The notes under the pieces: model-generated
Seen by the model: the letters and a program-made list of their open reading frames with translations, nothing else
Databases searched by the model: none
What the model was told of the DNA's origin: nothing
Shown here: piece by piece, positions 25,626-33,611 of the stretch
Position numbering within the stretch: the stretch's first letter is position 1
Layout of the letters: the number at the start of each line of letters is the position of its first letter
Translations under genes and position numbers: made by a program
Source of the DNA: Lachnospiraceae bacterium
Lineage (GTDB): Bacteria; Bacillota; Clostridia; Lachnospirales; Lachnospiraceae
NCBI GenBank assembly: GCA_017550165.1
Contig: JAFZQH010000022.1
Coordinates: 1 to 64,000 of the forward strand
Reading direction: 5' to 3'
Length of the DNA: 64,000 bases

Positions 25626-26909
25626 ATGTTTGCTGACAGAGCAAGAATTTTCCTGAAATCCGGGAAAGGCGGAGACGGACACGTTAGCTTCAGACGTGAA
25701 AAATATGTTCCCAACGGCGGCCCCGACGGCGGAGACGGCGGAAATGGCGGGGATATTATTTTTGTTGTGGATGAAGGGCTTAATACCCTGGCAGATTTCA
25801 GGAACAGGAGAAAATATGCTGCGGGAAACGGTGAAGACGGAGGCAAGAGGAACTGCCACGGCAAGAACGGTGAAGATCTTTATGTTAAGGTCCCGGCAGG
25901 GACCATCCTCCGAGAGGCTGAATCGGGGCGAGTCATAGCCGATATGTCCGGTGACAACAGACAGCAGGTCATACTCTCAGGGGGAAAGGGAGGTAACGGC
26001 AATCAGCATTATGCCACTTCCACAATGCAGGTTCCCAACTACGCACAGCCGGGACAGCCTGCCATGGAGCTGGAAGTCCTGCTTGAACTTAAGACTATTG
26101 CGGATGTGGGTCTTATAGGCTTCCCCAATGTAGGCAAGTCTACTTTTCTTTCCCGCGTAACCAATGCTAAGCCTAAGATCGCCAATTATCATTTCACAAC
26201 TTTAAATCCAAATCTGGGTGTGGTTGATATGGACGGTGCTTCCGGCTTTGTCATCGCAGACATTCCCGGGCTTATAGAGGGCGCGTCGGAAGGAGTGGGG
26301 CTGGGACATGAGTTCCTGCGCCATATTGAGCGTACCAGGATGATGATCCATATCGTGGATGCCGCATCTACGGAGGGAAGAGATCCCGTGGCGGATATAT
26401 ACGCCATTAATAAGGAACTTGAGAATTATGATGAAGTTCTGGCCAAAAAGCCCCAGGTTATCGCTGCCAATAAGATAGATGCTCTGGGAGGTGATAGCGA
26501 GGCCCTGGATAAGCTCAGATCCGAGTTTGAACCTAAGGGGATCAAGGTTTTCCCCATGTCTGCAGTTACGGGAGAAGGAGTTAAGGAACTTCTTTATCAT
26601 GTATCGGATGTCCTATCAAAGATGCCGGCTGAACCCATTGTCTTTGAACAGGAATACTTTCCTGAGGTTGAACTGTCCCCGGATAATACTACGGGTCATA
26701 CTGTCAGTGTCGTTGACGGGGTATATGTGGTGGAAGGTCCCCAGATAGAGAAGATGCTGGGTTATACAAATCTGGAGAATGAAAAAGGATTTATGTTCTT
26801 CCAGAACTTTATGAAAGAAAAGGGTATTCTTGATGAATTAAAGGCTGCAGGCATCTCTGAGGGCGATACGGTAAAGCTCTACGGATGGGAATTTGAGTAT
26901 TACGAATAA
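25626..26909 (+). CDS. obgE: GTPase ObgE/CgtA
   Basis: A 427-aa essential GTPase in 50S assembly and stress signalling. Domain order: glycine-rich Obg fold (1-158, GKGGDGHVSFRREK), G domain with G1 GFPNVGKST (about 165-173), G3 DIPGLIEGASEGVGLG, G4 NKID; then a C-terminal OCT domain (about 350-427) present in Firmicutes Obg. ATG 25626 is chosen because AAAAGGAG lies 6 nt upstream; an earlier in-frame ATG at 25599 has no SD and is not family-like. It follows rpmA as in many bacteria. Confidence 0.95.
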   Translation: MFADRARIFLKSGKGGDGHVSFRREKYVPNGGPDGGDGGNGGDIIFVVDEGLNTLADFRNRRKYAAGNGEDGGKRNCHGKNGEDLYVKVPAGTILREAESGRVIADMSGDNRQQVILSGGKGGNGNQHYATSTMQVPNYAQPGQPAMELEVLLELKTIADVGLIGFPNVGKSTFLSRVTNAKPKIANYHFTTLNPNLGVVDMDGASGFVIADIPGLIEGASEGVGLGHEFLRHIERTRMMIHIVDAASTEGRDPVADIYAINKELENYDEVLAKKPQVIAANKIDALGGDSEALDKLRSEFEPKGIKVFPMSAVTGEGVKELLYHVSDVLSKMPAEPIVFEQEYFPEVELSPDNTTGHTVSVVDGVYVVEGPQIEKMLGYTNLENEKGFMFFQNFMKEKGILDELKAAGISEGDTVKLYGWEFEYYE

Positions 26910-26938
26910 TGGACACATCCTTTGATTTTTGTTATAAT
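26910..26938 (+). promoter_or_regulatory. Promoter upstream of the cytidylate kinase-like gene
   Basis: TGGACA, 17-nt spacer and TATAAT lie directly after the obgE stop codon, 33 nt before ATG 26972. Confidence 0.55.
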
Positions 26939-26971
26939 TATCTTACATATTAAGGGCAGAGGAGGGGTGTT

Positions 26972-27607
26972 ATGAATTCGGTGATCACCATAGGAAGACA
27001 GTTCGGAAGCGACGGCAGAGCCATAGGAGAGAAGCTATCAAAGGAGTATGGTATTCCGTTCTATGACAAGGAGATCCTTGTGAGAGCATCTAAGGAGAGC
27101 GGTTTATGCGAGGAATTATTTAAGGATAATGATGAGAAGAAGTCCGGCAGTTTTCTCTTTTCTCTTGCCATGGATTCCTCTTTCCTCGGTTACGGAGCCG
27201 GTTTTTCCACCGGTGAGGTTGAGATGCCTCTATCCCAGAAGATTTTCCTGGCCCAGTTTGATACCATCAAAAATATCGCTCATGAAGGCCCCTGTATCAT
27301 AGTAGGAAGATGTGCTGACTATGTTCTGGAAGAGGAGCCGAATCTTGTCAGTGTTTTCATTCATGCCTCATTTGAGGACAGGGTCAGAAGAGTCATGGAG
27401 AGAGACAGCCTGCCGGAGAAGAAGGCCATTAATGCAGTAATGAAGAACGATAAAGAGAGAATGTCTTATTATAATTATTACACCAACAACAGGTGGGGAG
27501 ATGCCAATAACTATAATCTGTCCATTGACAGCGGTCTCATCGGGATTGACGGATGTGTTGATGTGATCAGGAAGTACGTGGAGACAGCTGAGAGCAAAAG
27601 AAAGTAA
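26972..27607 (+). CDS. Cytidylate kinase-like family protein
   Basis: A 211-aa protein of the Cytidylate_kin2 type. It opens with ITIGRQFGSDGRAIGEKLS, a P-loop variant of the family, followed by IPFYDKEILVRASKESG and later IVGRCADYVL and VFIHASFEDRVRRV, which match nucleoside-monophosphate kinase lid and base regions. The true substrate is not established. This family is distinct from Cmk and common in Clostridia. SD GGAGG precedes ATG. Confidence 0.8.
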   Translation: MNSVITIGRQFGSDGRAIGEKLSKEYGIPFYDKEILVRASKESGLCEELFKDNDEKKSGSFLFSLAMDSSFLGYGAGFSTGEVEMPLSQKIFLAQFDTIKNIAHEGPCIIVGRCADYVLEEEPNLVSVFIHASFEDRVRRVMERDSLPEKKAINAVMKNDKERMSYYNYYTNNRWGDANNYNLSIDSGLIGIDGCVDVIRKYVETAESKRK

Positions 27608-27634
27608 TATATTTTATATAAGGGAGCGTATAAG

Positions 27635-28339
27635 ATGTATAACATTGCAATCTGTGACGACCAGATCATTTGCGGAGAGACACTGGAACTGACGCTTGAC
27701 AAGATCTTGTCGGAGTTTGATACTGCCTATAGTACAGATATATATACCAGCAGTAATGAGCTTCTTAAGGTGATTGAGTCAGGAGAAAAGTCATATGACA
27801 TCCTGTTTCTTGATATATTGATGGGAGCAGAAGAGATGAATGGTATTGATGTTGCCAGGAAGATCCGTACCTTTGATGATGTCACATCCATTGTATTTGT
27901 TACCAGTTCCACAGATCATGTCCTTGACGGTTACAGCGTAAGGGCTCTGCAGTATCTTATCAAGCCCGTAGATGAGAAGATCCTTCGGGAAGTACTTGAG
28001 TATGAATACAAGAGCAAGAGTAATTCAAGTGTTGTGTTTAAAGAAAAGGATTCCACCAGAAGGGTGGCTGCTTCCGATATAGTTCACGTTGAGACCTGTG
28101 GCAGGAATGTCAAGGTTGTGTTAAAAAATGAGGAATTCAATGCCTGTAATAAGATATCTGATGTGGAGAAGATGCTTCCTTCCAGGGATTTTATAAGATG
28201 CCATCAGAGTTTTATCATCAATATCAGGAATATCAAGGAGATACGTCACGGTGAGGCATTAACTGTTAACGGGCAGACTGTTCCGGTAAGCCGTACCCAA
28301 TGGAGCAAGGTAAAAAAAGCATTTTTAGCCGCAAATTAG
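27635..28339 (+). CDS. LytTR-family response regulator
   Basis: A 234-aa two-component regulator. The receiver domain (1-120) has the acidic pair D8-D9, phospho-acceptor D60 in LFLDIL and the lysine in YLIKPVDEK. The LytTR DNA-binding domain (about 135-232) has IVHVETCGRNVKVVL and FIRCHQSFIINIRNIKEI. No sensor kinase or peptide gene is adjacent, so its partner is unknown. In this family targets often include peptide-signalling, bacteriocin or virulence genes. It has its own SD and ends in a strong terminator. Confidence 0.9.
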   Translation: MYNIAICDDQIICGETLELTLDKILSEFDTAYSTDIYTSSNELLKVIESGEKSYDILFLDILMGAEEMNGIDVARKIRTFDDVTSIVFVTSSTDHVLDGYSVRALQYLIKPVDEKILREVLEYEYKSKSNSSVVFKEKDSTRRVAASDIVHVETCGRNVKVVLKNEEFNACNKISDVEKMLPSRDFIRCHQSFIINIRNIKEIRHGEALTVNGQTVPVSRTQWSKVKKAFLAAN

Positions 28340-28367
28340 TACTTTAGTTTCATATAATATACCATTT

Positions 28368-28399
28368 ACGCATAATTTGATACCAATTATGCGTTTTTT
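28368..28399 (+). terminator. Intrinsic terminator of the LytTR gene
   Basis: ACGCATAATT and AATTATGCGT form a perfect 10-bp stem with a 7-nt loop, followed by TTTTTT. Confidence 0.85.
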
Positions 28400-28485
28400 A
28401 TTTACAATTATTTGTAACATTGCTAGTATTTCTTTGTAATGTTTAGAGCAAACATTAATGACCATTATTTAATATCATGTAGTGC

Positions 28486-28514
28486 CAGCCCATAAAAAGG
28501 ACGATCTTGGGCTG
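28486..28514 (+). other. Leader hairpin ahead of the 80-aa protein gene
   Basis: CAGCCCA (28486-28492) pairs with TGGGCTG (28508-28514). The hairpin lies 13 nt before the SD GGGGGAGGAG of the gene at 28542, so it is probably in the mRNA leader and may influence stability or translation. Confidence 0.4.
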
Positions 28515-28541
28515 ACAGAGAATATTGGGGGAGGAGTTAAA

Positions 28542-28784
28542 ATGACACTGACATCAGATATTCTGAAGAAGATTATCAACAAATCCAAGGACGGGGACGA
28601 TAGTCTTAATGCATTCCTTATGGAGATCTCCAGAATATGCGAGATCCGTAATGAGTCTACACTGGGAAGCCTTAGAAAGTATCTGGAAGAAGAATACGGC
28701 ATATCAACAGATATCCAGCTTAGACTTGCCAGCATAGACATAAAAAATGATATCTGTGATTTTGTAAATTCAAACGCAGCATAA
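28542..28784 (+). CDS. Small acidic helical protein of unknown function
   Basis: An 80-aa soluble protein, predicted mostly helical (SDILKKIINKSKDG, NAFLMEISRICEIRNES, LGSLRKYLEEEYGIS). I recognise no family. ATG 28542 is chosen because a very strong GGGGGAGGAG lies 5 nt upstream; the open frame extends to 28482 but that would read through the leader hairpin. It is monocistronic, with a terminator at 28801-28843, between a LytTR gene and yhbY. Confidence 0.65.
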   Translation: MTLTSDILKKIINKSKDGDDSLNAFLMEISRICEIRNESTLGSLRKYLEEEYGISTDIQLRLASIDIKNDICDFVNSNAA

Positions 28785-28800
28785 AGCATTATCGAACTTT

Positions 28801-28843
28801 ACCGCCGTTGTATGCTCAACTTGCATATACCGGCGGTTTTTTT
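28801..28843 (+). terminator. Intrinsic terminator of the 80-aa protein gene
   Basis: ACCGCCG pairs with CGGCGGT, with an inner TGTATGC/GCATATA stem, followed by seven Ts. Confidence 0.85.
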
Positions 28844-28857
28844 CTTCTTTCCTTTCA

Positions 28858-28887
28858 TTGACTATAAGCAATACATGGTGGTAAAAT
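28858..28887 (+). promoter_or_regulatory. Promoter of the yhbY-nadD-yqeK operon
   Basis: TTGACT, 18-nt spacer and TAAAAT, 22 nt before the yhbY start codon. Confidence 0.5.
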
Positions 28888-28909
28888 GGTAATCCACGAG
28901 GTGTAATAA

Positions 28910-29203
28910 ATGAAGAATATAACAAGTAAACAGAGGGCATACCTTACTAAACTGGCAAGTAATATCGAGCCTATATTTCAGGTGGGAAAGAACAGTATTT
29001 CTCCGGAACTTATAGAAGCTGTGTCAGAGGCTCTGGAAGCCAGAGAATTGATCAAATTAAGTGTTTTAAAGAATTGCTTCGATGATCCCGGTGAGATAGC
29101 CGGGATCATCGCTGAGAGAACGCGCTCTACTGTTATCAGGGTTATCGGCAAGAAGATAGTTCTCTACCGTGAATCTAAGACCAAGAAGAAGATAGAACTC
29201 TAG
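28910..29203 (+). CDS. yhbY: YhbY/CRS1-type RNA-binding protein
   Basis: A 97-aa single CRM-domain protein that associates with pre-50S ribosomes. It shows ITSKQRAYLTKLASNIEPIFQVGKNSIS, the diagnostic opening with the GxxG-like loop, and LIKLSVLKNC. It is followed 13 nt later by nadD, an arrangement widespread in Firmicutes, near obgE as usual. SD GAGGTG. Confidence 0.93.
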   Translation: MKNITSKQRAYLTKLASNIEPIFQVGKNSISPELIEAVSEALEARELIKLSVLKNCFDDPGEIAGIIAERTRSTVIRVIGKKIVLYRESKTKKKIEL

Positions 29204-29216
29204 CGGGGTGATGCCG

Positions 29217-29822
29217 GTGAACAAAAAGATCGGGATAATGGGCGGTACTTTTAATCCCATCCATAACGGGCATTTGATCCTTGCAGAAAGTGCCTATGAA
29301 CAATTTCATCTTGATACGGTGGTCTTCCTTCCTTCGGGAAATCCCCCTCACAAGGCTGATATATCCTATATAGATTCACAGCACAGATGTAATATGGTTG
29401 AGCTGGCCATAAAGGATAACAGTCATTTTGAGATGTCCCTGGAAGAAGTCCTGCGCCCGGGCATTACATACACATCAGATACCCTGTTGACTATGAAGAG
29501 TAATGATCCTTACGGAGAGTTGTTCTTTATCATAGGTGCGGACTCTCTTTACACTTTTGAAACATGGCATGAGCCCGATGTGATATGCAGGCAGTGTACG
29601 ATACTTGTGGCTACCCGTGAAGGTCATGACTCCGCAGATGTGGAAGAGAAGATCGAAGAGCTCCGGAACCGGTTTGAGGCTGATATTTTCCGGATCGTAT
29701 CTCCGGATTTTGATATTTCATCCCGTCTTGTACGAGAAAGGATCATATCTGAGCGTTCCATAAGGTATTTTGTTCCCCGCCCGGTGGAAGAATATATCCG
29801 TGAGCATGGTTTGTATGCCTGA
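29217..29822 (+). CDS. nadD: Nicotinate-nucleotide adenylyltransferase
   Basis: A 201-aa enzyme joining nicotinate mononucleotide and ATP to deamido-NAD. The nucleotidyltransferase motif GGTFNPIHNGHL and the C-terminal ISSRLVRERI are present. GTG 29217 is chosen: the SD GGGGTGA (29204-29210) is 7-9 nt before it, whereas ATG 29211 and GTG 29208 lie within or too close to the SD. It is followed by yqeK. Confidence 0.93.
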   Translation: MNKKIGIMGGTFNPIHNGHLILAESAYEQFHLDTVVFLPSGNPPHKADISYIDSQHRCNMVELAIKDNSHFEMSLEEVLRPGITYTSDTLLTMKSNDPYGELFFIIGADSLYTFETWHEPDVICRQCTILVATREGHDSADVEEKIEELRNRFEADIFRIVSPDFDISSRLVRERIISERSIRYFVPRPVEEYIREHGLYA

Positions 29823-29893
29823 TCAATATATTAAATATAGAATTAATTGTTTGCACTGCAGTTTCATAGATTGCCGTGTATAAAGGAATGAAA

Positions 29894-30469
29894 ATGACTG
29901 ACGAGATACTGGAGATCCAGAGTAAAGTTGAAAAAGCCGTTGACGGGAAACGCTTCAGGCATATCCTGGGTGTGGCTCATACAGCTGCATGCATGGCCAT
30001 GTGCTATGGTTTGGATGTGGACAGGGCCTATCTTGCAGGCGTACTTCATGATTGCGCCAAGGGTTATAAAAAAGAAGAGTATCTTTCCATATGCAGGGAT
30101 AAGGGTATCCCCATCACTCCATCGGAGGAAAAAAGCCCTTCTTTGCTTCACGCAAAGCTTGGAGCATATTTTGCAGAGACTCTTTATAATACGGATGATT
30201 GGGAGATACTTTCAGCCATCAGGTGCCATACTACCGGCAAGCCCAATATGTCTTTGCTTGACAAGATCATATATATAGCTGACTACATAGAGCCTAACAG
30301 GCATATCAGGACTGATATGGATACTATAAGAAAGATTGCATTTACAGATATTGACAAGTGCCTGCTCATAATCCTTGAGAATACGGTATCTTACCTTGAG
30401 CAATCCGGTAAATCCATTGATATGACTACCAAAGAGACCTACGAATACTATCGGGATACGGTAAAATAA
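29894..30469 (+). CDS. yqeK: YqeK-type HD phosphohydrolase (symmetrical Ap4A hydrolase)
   Basis: A 191-aa HD-domain protein; the family hydrolyses diadenosine tetraphosphate to two ADP. Metal ligands are in RHILGVAHTA, LHDCAKGYK (HD pair) and CHTTGKP, with YIADYIEPNR near residue 130. ATG 29894 is preferred, as AAAGGA lies 6 nt upstream. It normally pairs with rsfS; here rsfS is 4 kb away on the other strand. The next gene begins immediately after its stop. Confidence 0.9.
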   Translation: MTDEILEIQSKVEKAVDGKRFRHILGVAHTAACMAMCYGLDVDRAYLAGVLHDCAKGYKKEEYLSICRDKGIPITPSEEKSPSLLHAKLGAYFAETLYNTDDWEILSAIRCHTTGKPNMSLLDKIIYIADYIEPNRHIRTDMDTIRKIAFTDIDKCLLIILENTVSYLEQSGKSIDMTTKETYEYYRDTVK

Positions 30470-31381
30470 ATGAATTCTGTTATTATTGATGTCGACGAAG
30501 AGTACAGCGGCATCCGGATCGATAAATACCTATCTGACGTCCTTGAATCCGGGGACTATTCAAGAAGCTTCATTCAAAAGCTCATAAAGGATGAGGCCGT
30601 TATGGTTGACGGCCGCGTTGTTAAGGCAAACCATAAGATCATGGAGGGAGAGCGGATAGAACTTTTTATTCCCGACCCTGTTCTGCCGGATATCCCTGCT
30701 GAGGATATTGATATTGATATAATCTATGAGGATGACGACTATCTGATCGTAAATAAACCCAAGGGAATGGTGGTTCATCCGGCTCCGGGGCATTATACGG
30801 GGACGCTTGTAAATGCTCTGTTGTATCACTGCAAAGATAATCTTTCCGAGATCAACGGAGTCCTTCGCCCGGGCATTGTTCACAGGATAGATAAGGATAC
30901 TACGGGGACTCTTATTGTATGTAAGAATAATAAGAGCCATGACAGCATTGCAAAACAACTCAAGGACCATTCCATAACAAGGATATACCGGGGGATTGTC
31001 TGTGGTGTATTAAAAGACGATGAAGGGGTGATCGATGCCCCCATCGGGCGGAATAGAACTGACCGAAAGAAGATGGCCATTACCGACGGCGGAAGAAGAG
31101 CGGTGACGAGATACAGGGTCCTTCAACGCTTCAGACAGCACACCTATGTGGAATTTGTCCTTGAGACAGGCCGTACCCACCAGATACGTGTTCATATGGC
31201 AAGTATCAACCGTCCCTTGCTGGGGGATGATGTATACGGAAAAGCTGTCAAAGGGCTGGAAGGCCAGACCTTGCACGCCATGACCATAGGATTTGCCCAT
31301 CCCTCCACCGGAGAATATGTTGAGTATTCCGCTGATATTCCCGAGTATTTTAAGAAACTGCTGGATACCCTGCCGGGTTAA
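30470..31381 (+). CDS. RluD-type 23S rRNA pseudouridine synthase
   Basis: A 303-aa RluA-family enzyme with an S4 domain (about 13-75, IRIDKYLSDVLESG) and catalytic domain: VNKPKGMVVHPAPGH, HRIDKDTTGTLIV (catalytic Asp in HRID) and GRTHQIRVHMASINRPLLGDDVYG. Its closest relationships by motif are RluD and Bacillus YlyB. It starts directly at the yqeK stop. It ends 6 nt from the convergent xerS gene with no visible terminator between them. Confidence 0.92.
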   Translation: MNSVIIDVDEEYSGIRIDKYLSDVLESGDYSRSFIQKLIKDEAVMVDGRVVKANHKIMEGERIELFIPDPVLPDIPAEDIDIDIIYEDDDYLIVNKPKGMVVHPAPGHYTGTLVNALLYHCKDNLSEINGVLRPGIVHRIDKDTTGTLIVCKNNKSHDSIAKQLKDHSITRIYRGIVCGVLKDDEGVIDAPIGRNRTDRKKMAITDGGRRAVTRYRVLQRFRQHTYVEFVLETGRTHQIRVHMASINRPLLGDDVYGKAVKGLEGQTLHAMTIGFAHPSTGEYVEYSADIPEYFKKLLDTLPG

Positions 31382-31387
31382 TATGCA

Positions 31388-32503
31388 TTATTCCGTATCG
31401 GCTCCGGTTTCCCGGCGAACGGTCAATGCTTTGGCTGCCCGGCGTTTATGTTCGTCTTCAATGGCTGCATAATAATCTATGGTGGTATTGATATTCTCAT
31501 GACCAAGAACGTCTGCTACAAGCCTGATATCACCTGTCTGCTTATATAAAGCCGTCCCGTAAGTGCTTCGAAGCTTATGGGGCGTTATTTTTTTATTGGG
31601 AACAACCATTCTGGCATATTTCTTGACAAGGTTCTCTATGGCATCTATACTGATCCTTTTATTCTGAAGGGAATAAAACAGGGCTTTTTCATGGCCTTTT
31701 TCAGGAAGGATCAGTTTTCTTTCACCTTCTATGTAATCTGACAATACCGCCGCCACATCATCCCCGAAGTATAGTACGTCCTGACCGCCTCCCTTGCGGA
31801 CTATAACGAAGGAATTCTCTTTAAAATCGATATCCGTGATATCAAGACCGGCACATTCGGATACACGGATCCCGGTACCAAGCATTAAAGTAAGAATGGC
31901 CAGATCCCGTTGTTTTGTGCGGTTACAGAATTTCTTCTGGCGTTCGCTCATTTGTTCGTTGCCGTATTCTATGGCCTCTAATATGGCATTGACTTCATAA
32001 TTATTCATTCTTATGATGTTCTTGTCTTTTTTTAGTTTGGGAAGTTTTACCAGAGTCATGGGATTCTTCTCAATATATTCATGTTCTAAGAGAAACTGAA
32101 AAAGACCTCTTAATGGAGACATTTTACGGGCAATGGCCCTTTTTCCGTTCTCATGTTTCTCCCCTTGATCATTCAGTTCCAAATATCTTTGGTATTCAAC
32201 AATATCTTCAGAGACAAGCTGTGATACATCGTCTATGGTGTATTTATTTGTTGAATATATCGGATAAGGGGATCCTGAATCAGCATTACCGTATTTTTTA
32301 TTGAAGGAAGGGTTACTTATTGTAAGGTACCTGAAAAATGTAAGCAGGTCATATGAATATGAAATAAGGGTGCTGGTCTGGGTACCCAGTTCCTTGCTGT
32401 GCAGATATGCCACCGCAAATTCCGGGAGATCCTTTTGGAGCTCACGATATTTTAAAAGCTGGTCTTTTTTCTTGTTTTTATAGTATTCTGAGTCTTTACC
32501 CAT
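31388..32503 (-). CDS. Tyrosine recombinase, XerS-like
   Basis: A 371-aa site-specific recombinase. An N-terminal SAM-like core-binding domain (about 25-150) precedes the catalytic domain with R213 (TGIRVSE), K237, H309 and R312 (HKLR), H335 (GHEN) and nucleophile Y344 (TTIDYYA). The long N-terminus and lack of a partner resemble XerS, the single chromosome-dimer recombinase of streptococci and some Clostridia; a phage-type integrase is less likely as no phage genes are near. No dif site was identified. ATG follows GGAGA. Confidence 0.8.
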   Translation of the reverse strand: MGKDSEYYKNKKKDQLLKYRELQKDLPEFAVAYLHSKELGTQTSTLISYSYDLLTFFRYLTISNPSFNKKYGNADSGSPYPIYSTNKYTIDDVSQLVSEDIVEYQRYLELNDQGEKHENGKRAIARKMSPLRGLFQFLLEHEYIEKNPMTLVKLPKLKKDKNIIRMNNYEVNAILEAIEYGNEQMSERQKKFCNRTKQRDLAILTLMLGTGIRVSECAGLDITDIDFKENSFVIVRKGGGQDVLYFGDDVAAVLSDYIEGERKLILPEKGHEKALFYSLQNKRISIDAIENLVKKYARMVVPNKKITPHKLRSTYGTALYKQTGDIRLVADVLGHENINTTIDYYAAIEDEHKRRAAKALTVRRETGADTE

Positions 32504-32563
32504 AGAGCATTCTCCTTGTTGTTTTTTTATGATTCATAAAGAGACTCACGCATTTAATACGTT

Positions 32564-32762
32564 ACATATATAATTAATCTTTAGCAAGCATTATTTACGA
32601 TTCACAGTAACTCCACACACATGCGTAATCCGCATGCTGGCGCATGCTAGGATTACTTATGTATGTGAAGTTCCTGCTTCGCAGTTAATATACATATATA
32701 ATTCATCCTTAGCAAGCAAGCTTGCAGTATGAATTATATATGTATATTACTGTGAATCGTAA
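32564..32762. repeat. MITE-like element of nested inverted and direct repeats
   Basis: Outer perfect 16-bp inverted repeats TTACGATTCACAGTAA lie at 32595-32610 and 32747-32762. Inside are a 19-bp perfect inverted repeat (32687-32705 with 32730-32748) and a hairpin GTAATCC-GCATGC/GCATGC-ta-GGATTAC (32625-32656). A 27-bp direct repeat, 25 of 27 identical, lies at 32564-32590 and 32692-32718 (both end TTAGCAAGCA). No ORF. It occupies most of the 405-nt gap between the yneA-like gene and xerS. Confidence 0.6.
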
Positions 32763-32834
32763 CGTTCGGATAAACAGATATTTATCCGATAGATACATTA
32801 TACTCCACTATCCTCAATATGTCCAGTGATTATG

Positions 32835-32875
32835 AAAAAATATAAAACCGGACCGTATTAACATACGATCCGGTT
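32835..32875 (-). terminator. Intrinsic terminator of the yneA-like gene
   Basis: AACCGGACCGTA pairs with TACGATCCGGTT (one mismatch) around a 6-nt loop; on the minus strand a U-rich tract follows (32835-32845). Confidence 0.75.
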
Positions 32876-32908
32876 AGAATAAACAATATGTAAAAGCAAG
32901 GCTTAGGC

Positions 32909-33277
32909 CTAAATATATCTGGGGATAGTAAGGCTGCGTCCGTAGTATATCTTACCGGATGAAATGTGGTTGATATCCTTTATCTCAATGATATAATCTT
33001 CATAATCATTGTAGTATTTCAGATCACAATTATCCTTTGCTATGGAGTATAAGGTATCTCCCTGACATACGGTGTAGGATGTGTATACTTTGGTAGCTGA
33101 TTTTTCTTCCACCTTTGCATCCAGGTCCGATCCGGCGTTAACTCTCATGCTGCTTAAGCCTGCGAAGAAAAGGACAAGGAGGCAGAGGGAAATTACAGTC
33201 CTGATACGTGTCATTCGAGCTTTTCTTCTCTTCTGTTCTCTAATATAAGATGCTCTTCTTCGTTCTGTTCTGTTCAT
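32909..33277 (-). CDS. yneA: YneA-like LysM protein, SOS-regulated division inhibitor candidate
   Basis: A 122-aa membrane-anchored protein. A basic N-terminus ([20 protein letters not shown]) precedes one transmembrane helix (about 26-45) and a LysM domain (about 66-122; [16 protein letters not shown] to SLTIPRYI). In Bacillus yneA encodes a LysM division suppressor divergent from lexA; gene order, size and topology are the same here. Its promoter has a perfect LexA box in the spacer, so SOS induction is strongly predicted. The division-blocking activity itself is inferred. SD GGAGG is 10 nt before ATG. Confidence 0.8.
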   Translation of the reverse strand: MNRTERRRASYIREQKRRKARMTRIRTVISLCLLVLFFAGLSSMRVNAGSDLDAKVEEKSATKVYTSYTVCQGDTLYSIAKDNCDLKYYNDYEDYIIEIKDINHISSGKIYYGRSLTIPRYI

Positions 33278-33309
33278 ATTTCATGACCTCCTGTCTCTGA
33301 TCGTTCCCG

Positions 33310-33348
33310 CCCGTTCTGTTATGATAAGGTATGTATCATTAGAACGGG
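33310..33348 (-). other. Hairpin in the yneA-like leader
   Basis: CCCGTTCT pairs with AGAACGGG, with an inner ATGATA/TATCAT stem. It lies in the ~125-nt untranslated leader of the yneA-like mRNA, 33 nt before the start codon. Confidence 0.4.
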
Positions 33349-33376
33349 CTCTTAAAGCTGCTATATGGTGTGTAAC

Positions 33377-33532
33377 CGAACAAATGTTTAGAACACTTGT
33401 TTGTAAATATGATTATAGACACCGAACAAACGTTTGTCAACGGAATATCATTAAAATATCGAACAAATATTCGAACCATACGTTCGATATTTTTGTGCAT
33501 AATTTCGAACATATTTTCGGAATATATGTTTG
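33377..33532. promoter_or_regulatory. Array of LexA (SOS) boxes between yneA-like gene and lexA
   Basis: Matches to the Firmicutes SOS consensus CGAACRNRYGTTYG: CGAACAAATGTTTA (33377), AGAACACTTGTTTG (33390), CGAACAAACGTTTG (33423, perfect), CGAACAAATATTCG (33460), CGAACATATTTTCG (33506), and a weaker GGAATATATGTTTG (33519). CGAACCATACGTTCG at 33472 is a one-base-longer palindrome. The perfect box sits inside the yneA promoter; the last overlaps the lexA -35. Confidence 0.85.
33412..33440 (-). promoter_or_regulatory. Consensus promoter of the yneA-like gene, LexA-controlled
   Basis: On the minus strand TTGACA, exactly 17 nt, TATAAT: a full consensus promoter. The perfect LexA box (33423-33436) occupies the spacer, as expected for tight SOS repression of a strong promoter. 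Confidence 0.85.
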
Positions 33533-33558
33533 CCTCTGCCGGATTGTTATGCTAGAAT
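33530..33558 (+). promoter_or_regulatory. Promoter of lexA
   Basis: TTGCCT, 17-nt spacer and TAGAAT; the -35 overlaps the last LexA-box-like sequence, indicating autoregulation. Confidence 0.65.
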
Positions 33559-33611
33559 ATATAAAAAGGCAGATATTCCTTAGTTTTCTGTTCGCAAAGG
33601 AGGTTTTATAT

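Noticed and set aside
33284-33296. AGAGACAGGAGG resembling the REP-like end
   Set aside because: Only the central few bases match and it serves as the yneA-like SD region; coincidence is likelier.
33321-33611. 97-codon upstream extension of lexA
   Set aside because: It reads through the LexA-box array and both promoters; AAAGGAGG before ATG 33612 defines the start.
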